From Salisapilia sapeloensis (lineage: Eukaryota; Oomycota; Peronosporomycetes; Peronosporales; Salisapiliaceae), in the NCBI GenBank assembly GCA_023334545.1, contig JAADVB010000286.1:1-21409 (forward strand): 21,409 bases of DNA. The letters run 5' to 3'. The notes below the pieces were generated by a model, which was given only the letters and a program-made list of their open reading frames with translations, was not told the DNA's origin and did no database searches. Positions 1-6,409 of this stretch are shown here, piece by piece. The number at the start of each line of letters is the position of its first letter. Within the stretch, counting starts at the first letter, position 1. The position numbers were made by a program, and so were the translations under genes.

Positions 1-3
1 AAG

Positions 4-76
4 TATCGATGGGGGGGATCGAACCCCCGATCTCGAGCGTGTGAAGCTCGCGTCCTAACCACTAGACGACATCGAC
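4..76 (-). tRNA. tRNA-Val (anticodon CAC)
   Basis: The minus strand folds as a full cloverleaf. The acceptor stem pairs 76-70 with 11-5, with a G-U as the first pair and A4 as discriminator. The D arm is 67-64 with 55-52. The anticodon stem is 50-46 with 38-34, and its 7-nt loop TTCACAC places CAC in the anticodon, which reads valine GUG codons. The variable region is 5 nt. The T arm is GGGGG/CCCCC with a TTCGATC loop, which also supplies the internal Pol III B box. There is no intron. The 3' terminator would lie outside the window. Every stem pairs, so the call is firm. Confidence 0.95.
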
Positions 77-490
77 TTGCTATTTGTGACAAGTCCAATA
101 CATATAAAAACACGTAGTATGCTTTAATAAAGATACATACACACAGTATAGCTTTTTTAAATAGCGCATGTTTGAAAAGTAATATTCACCAGAACTATTT
201 TTGTTAATTTTTCGATAAGAAAACTATCTACGGGGCGATCCGACGTATAGCTTCAGCTAGATTAGACGAATGTACTATCAAAAGGATTGGCTACAGCAAC
301 TTTAATGTACTACAGACTGGGCTCTTTCGCAAATGGTTTCTTACCGAACGAAGTTAGTAAGTATCTAGTTGATATTCATGCATCTTTAAAGTATGCAAAT
401 TTTGAGCGTTTATAGTGTCTAGTAGGATTTCTTAAATTGAGCTACTGGGTGCGTCAAATCAAAATGTATACTTTTATTTTTTGTTGTCTA
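77..490. other. AT-rich spacer between tRNA and DHHC gene
   Basis: About 410 bp lie between the tRNA and the stop of the DHHC gene. All frames are dense with stops. I looked here for a fourth membrane segment of the DHHC protein (minus strand) and found no hydrophobic open stretch. The only recognisable element is a poly(A)-signal hexamer close to the DHHC stop, listed separately. Confidence 0.6.
473..478 (-). promoter_or_regulatory. Poly(A) signal AATAAA of the DHHC gene
   Basis: The minus strand carries AATAAA 12 nt past the TAA stop of the DHHC reading frame. Its position supports the view that the transcript ends here instead of continuing into another coding exon. The hexamer is short and the region is AT-rich, so chance is possible. 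Confidence 0.4.
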
Positions 491-1334
491 TTACCGATGG
501 ATATTGCTTACAACGACCATGACACCAAAGAGGACGACATGGATGGAGATACACCAGATGAAGACGTAGAATAGACCTAGGTTCCGTCGTCCGATACATT
601 TGCCAGTCCAAGGACAGTGATGGTCGAGCTATACTCAAGTCAGAATATTTCCACATCTCCCTGTGCACCCACGAAACATACCTTGTCTACACAGACGCCA
701 CAATCTCCACAATGGGACGCCGACTTTGGTCGCCTTATCTGACATTTTGCTATCTACACATAAACATCCAATTTTTTTCGATACATCAAATCGAGTGTAT
801 ACCGCAGATGACGCTTTGTCCTTGTTCTCCATCCACGCTTTCGTAGATGATGCCAGGATCGCTAAGTGCGGTCATGGTAAATGACATGAAGGATAGAGCA
901 ATGGACACGATTAAGGGAATCTGGTAATAAAACTTCACATCTCGTTGTCTACATGTTCACAAGCCATCAGTACTAGTCAGTACAATACTAGAATACAATT
1001 CATACACTGTGATCCAGACAATCGGCGCAAATATGAAGCAGTACGTGATGATGGCAAAGTACCAGTGCGGCCCGATGTGCATCGTGATGGGGAAGAAGCT
1101 ATATTTACTGCTGCAAGAGTATACGACCCACGTTCGTCCATACCGACGGCAGCAAGACGAGCGAATCTGTTCAGTGGAATGCAGACGATCGGTTCCATTG
1201 GGTGCATTGGACTCTTTACGACTAATCGGTACGTTTTCACTGAGCGAAAGGCTTCCCAGCTCATCTGTACGCACACTCACCCCATACGTGTCGCTATTAT
1301 CGCACCCAGGACTGTCCATTTCTCGGTACGCCAT
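491..1334 (-). CDS. DHHC-type protein S-acyltransferase, four exons, ends after TM3
   Basis: Predicted join on the minus strand: 1334-1006, 948-803, 749-682, 628-491, about 226 aa. The family transfers palmitate to cysteines of membrane proteins from an acyl-enzyme. Seen in order: a polar N-terminus of about 70 residues; a first membrane segment (HIGPHWYFAIITYCFIFAP); a second (IPLIVSIALSFMSFT) followed by the family's DPG motif (LSDPGIIYE); the cysteine-rich domain (CAKCQIRRPKSASHC, then CGVCVDK); the catalytic LDHHCPWTGKCIG; and a third hydrophobic segment. Introns are 949-1005 (57 nt), 750-802 (53) and 629-681 (53), each GTA...TAG; the last two restore the exact Cys spacing. Intron 1 could instead start at 996 (48 nt), adding three residues. 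An in-frame stop precedes the ATG at 1334, and a CCAAT box (1424-1428) lies upstream. Odd: the frame stops right after TM3, so TM4 and the TTxE motif are absent. There is no frameshift, so it is not an obvious pseudogene. Confidence 0.85.
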
Positions 1335-2794
1335 GGAAATACGCCTTCTCTAGGTTCGTGTTATCAGCGGTTTTGCAGATGGAATTTTGTTTCCACCCGA
1401 TTGACCCACAGTGTCGCATTTTATCCAATCAAAAGAGCCTAATCTGAAACAAAAAGTAGTGAACAAACTCATTAGAGACTTTATTTCGGCGTGGCTACGA
1501 AGAGCGGACGATAGACCTCATAAGACCGAGTGTATTGGAGGAGATTCTATCTAAGCTACTTGCAGATTGGATGTTATAAATGTACTAGGATAGTCTTTGC
1601 AAAAGAACCACAAAAGTCAAAGAAAGCAAGATCATGCGTGGTCGGTCATACTTTTATTTTAAATCCAGTTTGCACGTAACGTATCATGGTTGTGCTGTAA
1701 TACTTACAGACGTGGGAGCCAGCCAAAGGATTGAAAAGTATGGGCTACGAAGAAGCCCGTTGCATACGTTACTGGATATTTCGAAACCTTCAATGCATCA
1801 TCATTTCACAATCTCATCTCAGCTCTGAAAGGTCAGCTTTGAGCCCTACGATGAAACAATGGAATTTTGCTAATAATTCATGCGACATCAACAAGACGAA
1901 GAGATACACTTCTCTACAGTGCTTGTAAAGCAATTCTGGACACTTTAAAGTAGTTTTTATTATAGCGCGTACAATATCATTATGTGACAGATAGCGCGAA
2001 AGATATATAATATTTATCACTACCAGCAAAAGCTTTCAATCCATCGGCCGAATCTGTATCTGTGGCTCTTTGTACTCAATGAGTTGGAAATCACATACTG
2101 TAAAACTTGTGTTCTTTTACAATTTTTACGATAGTATAGACTCTCGTTGACATCATGTCGCTTAGATTCTATTGCTTTTTAATCAAAAGGAAGCCTCTTT
2201 AAACATATTTTTAAACATCCCATCTCCCAAGCCATTAGAATACACAATCTTCGTAATATAGTTCAATGCTGTAGCATGTCACCGGTATCGTAGAGGTACT
2301 CGAAGCATTCATAGTCGTCGCAGCTTGCAAGAGAGTATAAATGGCTATTGCCTACCTGATGATTCTTGTGTCATATCAAAATGTTAATGATCTTGACCAT
2401 CTACAGCATCTTCCGTTTAAATTTACACGTTTCCAGTTGGAGATTGCTATCTACAGTCAGCTATAAAGATGTGGGTTGAGCTCCTTTCTAACCTTCAACA
2501 GTTTGTACCGCGTCTACAACCACAGCGTTGTACTCTGTTCATCAGCTCCTTCGTGAAGACAACCAATAAACCTTGGGCAAATAGCATAATGCTGATCTTT
2601 TCTCTACTTGCCACTCACTGTGACCTTTGCTACCGACCAGCATAGTATGTTCATACATCGGCTCATCCCTTTAATACACGTAGACATCAACTATCATCAC
2701 ACACCATAAAAATGATACAAGCACGTATCTGATCAGTCAAAAAGAAGCTCCTTGTTGTAAGATTCTCTCTTCTTCATGGCGATTTCAGTAAAGC
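1335..2794. other. Intergenic, AT-rich, no supported gene
   Basis: About 1.46 kb lie between the start of the DHHC gene and the stop of DLD. The first 100 bp are probably the DHHC promoter (CCAAT at 1424-1428). Short ORFs of 64-71 codons occur on both strands at 1634-2029, and a 41-codon one at 2341-2466, but none shows a recognisable domain, a coherent exon chain or coding-like composition. The stretch 1701-1928 (plus), containing MGYEEARCIRYWIFRNLQC, is the only part that reads at all like protein; I cannot assign it, and it may be a relic. Confidence 0.5.
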
Positions 2795-4279
2795 TTAGAA
2801 GTTGATCGGCTTGTCGTGGGCCGCCAGACACGCCTCCTTGAACGCTTCACTCAACGTCGGGTGGGCGTGGCACACGCGAGCAATGTCTTCACTTGCAGCG
2901 CCATACTCCATACCGAGACATCCTTCCGCAATCATCTCACCGGCGTTGCTGCCAATGATGTGAATACCAAGGATCCGGTCCGTCTCCTTGTCGGCAAGGA
3001 TCTTGACAAAGCCGTCCGTCTGCTCCACCGCCTTGCCTCGAGAGTTGGCCAGGAACGGGAACTTGCCGACATTGTACTTGACGCCAGCTTCCTTGAGCTC
3101 CTCCTCCGTCTTACCGGCAGCAGCCACCTCCGGGAACGTGTAGATGACGTTCGGAATGACGTCGTAGTTGACGTGACCGTGCTGTCCGGCAATGTTCTCG
3201 ACGCAGGCAATACCTTCTTCCTCGGCCTTGTGGGCAAGCATCGGACCGGCAATGCAGTCACCAATGGCAAAGACGTTGTCCACCTTGGTGCGGAAGTAGT
3301 CGTCGACCTCAACGCGGCCCATCTTGTCCGTCTGGATGCCCATGTCCTCTAGGCCGAGACCGTTCGTGAACGGACGACGGCCAGTGGCAACGAGGACCGT
3401 GTCGCAGTCGAGCGTCTCTTCGTCACCTCCGTTGGAAGGTTCCATCTTGAGCTGAACGTTCTCGCCCTGGACGTCCGAGGACGTGACCTTGGTGCCGAAA
3501 CGGAAGTCGAGACCCTGCTTCTTGAGGATCTTGGTGAACTCCTTCGACACTTCCATGTCCAAAGTAGGGCAAGCACGGTCGAGGAACTCGACCACCGTGA
3601 CCTTAGCTCCAAGGCGGCTGTAGACGGATCCGAGCTCGAGACCGATGACGCCAGCGCCGACGACGACGAGGTGTTCCGGGATCTTGGTCAGTTCCAACGC
3701 ACCAGTGGAGTCGACGATCTTACCCTTGGCATTGTCGACTGGGCAAGGGGGGAGAGGCGTAACTTCGGATCCCGTCGCGATGATAATGTTCTTCGCGTTC
3801 AACGTGTCGTTGCCACCGTCGTTGAGCGAGACCGAGACTTCGTTCTTCGACGTGATCTTGCCCTTGCCTTTAATGTAGTCGACCTTGTTCTTCTTAAAGA
3901 GCATTTCGACACCACCGGTGAGTCCCTTGACAGCCTTTTGCTTGGACTTCATCATCTGATCAAAGTTGATCGAAATGTTATCAACTTCGAGACCAAACTT
4001 CTTAAAGTCGTGCTGGGCCGTGTGGTACAAGTGGGAAGAGTGCAACAGGTTCTTCGACGGAATGCAACCAACGTTGAGGCACGTGCCACCGAGTGCACCT
4101 CGGTTCTCGACACAAGCCGTCTTCATGCCGAGCTGAGCAGCCTTGATGGCCGCAACGTAGCCACCAGGACCACCGCCAACGACGACGAGGTCATAGTCCG
4201 GGGACGAAGAGAAAGCACGAGCTTGGAGCGCAGAAGCACGCGTAATCGCTCGCTTCGATAGCATCGATCGAGACAGCAT
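2795..4279 (-). CDS. DLD: Dihydrolipoamide dehydrogenase, mitochondrial (E3)
   Basis: A 494-aa intronless FAD flavoprotein disulfide reductase, the usual length for E3. It reoxidises dihydrolipoamide with NAD+ in the pyruvate, 2-oxoglutarate and branched-chain dehydrogenase complexes and the glycine cleavage system, in the mitochondrial matrix. Residues 1-26 are rich in Arg, Ser and Ala without acids, as in a mitochondrial presequence. The FAD dinucleotide fold GGGPGG is at 35-40. The redox pair is Cys67/Cys72 in GGTCLNVGCIPSK. The NAD-binding GAGVIGLELGS is at 208-218, and the second FAD motif VFAIGD at 336-341. The C-terminal HAHPTLSEA holds the catalytic His473-Glu478 of the dimer interface. 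All key residues are present. It is divergent with PIG-Y, with 104 bp between start codons. Confidence 0.97.
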   Translation of the reverse strand: MLSRSMLSKRAITRASALQARAFSSSPDYDLVVVGGGPGGYVAAIKAAQLGMKTACVENRGALGGTCLNVGCIPSKNLLHSSHLYHTAQHDFKKFGLEVDNISINFDQMMKSKQKAVKGLTGGVEMLFKKNKVDYIKGKGKITSKNEVSVSLNDGGNDTLNAKNIIIATGSEVTPLPPCPVDNAKGKIVDSTGALELTKIPEHLVVVGAGVIGLELGSVYSRLGAKVTVVEFLDRACPTLDMEVSKEFTKILKKQGLDFRFGTKVTSSDVQGENVQLKMEPSNGGDEETLDCDTVLVATGRRPFTNGLGLEDMGIQTDKMGRVEVDDYFRTKVDNVFAIGDCIAGPMLAHKAEEEGIACVENIAGQHGHVNYDVIPNVIYTFPEVAAAGKTEEELKEAGVKYNVGKFPFLANSRGKAVEQTDGFVKILADKETDRILGIHIIGSNAGEMIAEGCLGMEYGAASEDIARVCHAHPTLSEAFKEACLAAHDKPINF

Positions 4280-4383
4280 TCTCTACTGTATTCCCTGCTT
4301 TTCGTTTTGTGTGGCTCTCATGTAGTCCAAGCAGAAACGAAGTGTACCGGTATTGTACCTCTAGCATTATCTCATCAAGGACG
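4280..4383. promoter_or_regulatory. Shared DLD / PIG-Y divergent promoter
   Basis: Only 104 bp separate the two start codons, so both promoters and both 5' leaders must fit here. An in-frame upstream ATG for PIG-Y at 4309 would extend that protein by 25 residues towards DLD, but the added sequence does not resemble a PIG-Y N-terminus. No TATA box is evident. The boundary is inferred from position alone. Confidence 0.45.
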
Positions 4384-4701
4384 ATGACGTCCGAAGCCAA
4401 GCGGGCGGGGACGACGAGTCAAGTATGGGGATACGTGATCGTACTCATTGCAGCATCGAGCTTCATCTCGACCATGTATGCCGTCGTAACTAGTGGAAGA
4501 TGTACATTTGTCTAAAGTGATGATAGGTATTGGATGGTTTTCTCCAAGATCTGGACTTTCGTTGAGACGGAAGATCGAGGGTTGTTACATGATATGGAAA
4601 CGGATGTGTACTATTGCTTTCTCGTGCCGTTAACGATACCCGTGTCACTACTCGCCTTCTACGTGAATTGGGTGAGTTTAAAATTCTTTCGACACAATTG
4701 A
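4384..4701 (+). CDS. PIGY: PIG-Y, GPI-GlcNAc transferase small subunit, two exons
   Basis: Join 4384-4475 and 4527-4701, about 88 aa. PIG-Y is the smallest subunit of the ER complex that starts GPI-anchor synthesis by moving GlcNAc to phosphatidylinositol. The 51-nt intron (4476-4526, GTATGC...ATAG) removes an in-frame TAA and keeps the frame. Seen: an N-terminal membrane segment (WGYVIVLIAASSFISTM); a polar loop; a second segment preceded by YYCFLVPLTIPV; and the C-terminal KFFRHN. The two-TM hairpin, the CF/Y-LLxPLTIPV block and the terminal (K)xFRHN match the family (human protein 71 aa, ending KLFRHN). The start at 4384 places the first TM at about residues 15-31. It is too small and split to be found from single ORFs. 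The 3' end stops 2 bp short of the convergent oxygenase gene. Confidence 0.88.
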
Positions 4702-4703
4702 TT

Positions 4704-5726
4704 TTATTTTTCTTTCGCTTCTTGTTGCTCTTTCATTTTCTTCGCGAGCAACAGGAGTAACTTGCGTTGCTTCGGGTTGGCTTGAATACTTTGTAAATTC
4801 CATTGGTTCCCGCTAGTTAATAAAGCTTGGGATAAGCGAACGTGCCGATTAAATGCTTTCGAATGCTCTGGATACTTTTCCACACACGCACCGATGTCGG
4901 GCGGAAACAAGTTAAATCCGACGATCACGCGTTTCATATCGGCACGAGGTAATTGACGCACTTTACCACTGAAATGTGGTAATTCGCCATCACAAATAAT
5001 CGCACGACGGTAGGCATACTCGACTTTGGTCCATCCCTCTTCCTCTTCCATCCGACGTTCCAACTCATCTGTCGTGATCTTATCCTGTAACTTAGTCTTA
5101 TAGCCATACTTTGCATAATGCTTTAGGCCCATCGTATTGGCATAAAATGCACCTCCATCCATATTGCCACCAGTATCGGTCACGTGGAGCGTGGCGCCGT
5201 AGATCGGAGGCACAATGACGTTCGTTTCATAGCGCACCGTTTCGGCGTAATCCAAGTGATACTCTGTCTCGGCACCGACTGCTGAAGCAATGACCCACAC
5301 AGCTATTCCATGTGTGTTCTCCCAATCCTCCCGTGGGACGGCATCAAGTAGAAATTCTTGAATTGCATTCTTCGCTAGCTGTCGACGTTCCGTCTCGATA
5401 GCATCGTAGTGTCCATCATTATTCGATTTTAAATCCTCACACGATACATAGACACCCCAAACAGTAGCTTCCACTGCACTTTTATACAGAGCAGTCGCCG
5501 TTTCGTTCGTGACGGCATGATCCAAGATTTGGATATGGCCTTTGGGAAGTGATCGAGGGAGGTCTTGTACCATCTTGCAAGGCGCATTGTCACATCCAGA
5601 AGGCGTGAACCCGTCGTTCCACTCCTTTAGGTGCATATTTGATGGAGGAGATGGTGCATCGGGCGACGCATGCTCGAGCATCCATGCTGGAAGTAGTTCT
5701 CGCACGCCCTTGGCTTTCACATTCAT
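4704..5726 (-). CDS. Fe(II)/2-oxoglutarate-dependent oxygenase, substrate unknown
   Basis: A 340-aa soluble protein from the ATG at 5726. It contains the metal- and cosubstrate-binding set of the 2OG-Fe(II) dioxygenase fold: HxD as His157-Leu-Asp159 (EYHLDYAE), the distal His251 in LPHFSGKV, and Arg266 in KRVIVGFNLFP as the likely 2OG carboxylate ligand. The C-terminus is basic and Lys/Glu-rich (LAKKMKEQQEAKEK), probably helical. The frame is open to 5834, but that extension would run antisense through the start of YAE1, adds a hydrophobic stretch unlike the rest, and would leave YAE1 no promoter; the internal ATG is preferred. There is no signal peptide from 5726. The fold is well supported. 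The substrate (protein, lipid or nucleic acid) cannot be told from the sequence. Confidence 0.82.
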   Translation of the reverse strand: MNVKAKGVRELLPAWMLEHASPDAPSPPSNMHLKEWNDGFTPSGCDNAPCKMVQDLPRSLPKGHIQILDHAVTNETATALYKSAVEATVWGVYVSCEDLKSNNDGHYDAIETERRQLAKNAIQEFLLDAVPREDWENTHGIAVWVIASAVGAETEYHLDYAETVRYETNVIVPPIYGATLHVTDTGGNMDGGAFYANTMGLKHYAKYGYKTKLQDKITTDELERRMEEEEGWTKVEYAYRRAIICDGELPHFSGKVRQLPRADMKRVIVGFNLFPPDIGACVEKYPEHSKAFNRHVRLSQALLTSGNQWNLQSIQANPKQRKLLLLLAKKMKEQQEAKEK

Positions 5727-5768
5727 TTTTGTGCGTTTCAACTTGAAATTTGTATACTCATTTCCAAA
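5727..5768. promoter_or_regulatory. 42-bp bidirectional promoter with oomycete Inr-like site
   Basis: The start codons of the oxygenase (minus) and YAE1 (plus) are 42 bp apart. The plus strand at 5758-5764 reads TCATTTC within ACTCATTTCC, a match to the oomycete Inr core (YCAYTYY), which would put YAE1 transcription start within about 10 nt of its ATG. No matching element was seen for the minus-strand gene, and it may start within YAE1. Confidence 0.45.
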
Positions 5769-6237
5769 ATGAGCGACGACGGGTTTGACGACTACCTGAG
5801 TGAAGAAGAAGAGCAGGATACGCTCCAGCAGCAAGAGCTAGCCGCAGCAGAGCGTAGACTACGTACTGCTGGTGTCCGTGATGGCATCGAAATCGGTAAA
5901 GAAGACACGTTGCAAGAAGGCTTTGACCAGGGCTTTGCCATCGGTGCCGCTCACAGCCATCAATTCAGCATCCTACGAGGTGCACTGAGGTATGGCAACC
6001 ACACTTCCCACATCAATTCCACCATAGCTCACGTCATGCTCCCTTCCATCAACTAGCGCTGCACAAGCTTCTGGTCTCTTTTCGTCCAGCACACGTGCCA
6101 TCCAGCAGCAAGTATCCGATTGCATTCAAGACCTCGAGACTAAATCCAAGGAGCATCCTCCATCTTCATCACCGGATGCAGCACTGACTCAAGCAAAGGA
6201 CCTCCTCTCGTCCATCCACCTGCTCTCCCCACCATAA
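5769..6237 (+). CDS. YAE1: YAE1, deca-GX3 protein of Fe-S/ABCE1 maturation, two exons
   Basis: Join 5769-5989 and 6057-6237, about 133 aa. In yeast, Yae1 with Lto1 links the cytosolic Fe-S targeting complex to the ribosome-recycling ATPase Rli1/ABCE1. The diagnostic deca-GX3 motif is seen as glycines 35, 39, 43, 51, 55 and 59 (GVRDGIEIG, then EGFDQGFAIGA), after an acidic N-terminus (DDYLSEEEEQD). The 67-nt intron 5990-6056 (GTATGG...CTAG) joins codon 74 as Ser and lets the frame continue into a helical tail ending LLSSIHLLSPP. Without the splice the frame stops at 6056. LTO1 shares the same motif and is the alternative, but the EGFDQGF..GA block and the N-terminal acidic stretch fit YAE1 better. 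Confidence 0.82.
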
Positions 6238-6409
6238 AGCTCATAGACGCCCTTTCACATCCTCTTTGACTTGTTTTCACTATGCATACGGAATCGTATG
6301 CGAAATTGTATACCCTGTCCATTTCCACCACCCACCCGAAAAAAGACTTTCTCAAAACGCGAAAAGAGAAGAAATCCGCAGGTCGACCTCCCCGCCTCTC
6401 TTTACTGCC
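6238..6409 (+). promoter_or_regulatory. Importin beta promoter/leader with palindrome
   Basis: The 172 bp between the YAE1 stop and the importin ATG hold a perfect 7-bp inverted repeat with a 4-nt centre (GCATACG-gaat-CGTATGC, 6284-6301) and, about 20 bp on, an Inr-like TCCATTTCC (near 6319-6327). The reading frame is open upstream of the importin ATG in another phase (from 6282), but that phase has no family similarity and is treated as leader. The functional role is inferred from position. Confidence 0.35.

Noticed and set aside
945-1442. 165-codon plus-strand ORF and overlapping ORFs
   Set aside because: Antisense to the DHHC gene, whose exons carry the diagnostic motifs.
2816-3352. 178-codon plus-strand ORF opposite DLD
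   Set aside because: It is antisense to the clearly coding, motif-complete DLD frame; such ORFs follow from the gene's codon bias, and the product has no recognisable domain.
5727-5834. N-terminal extension of the oxygenase
   Set aside because: It would overlap the YAE1 coding start and both promoters. The ATG at 5726 gives a clean start.
6282-6409. Upstream in-frame start for importin giving an 872-codon ORF
   Set aside because: It reads through intron 1 in the wrong phase. The ATG at 6410 plus the 67-nt intron gives the conserved importin N-terminus instead.
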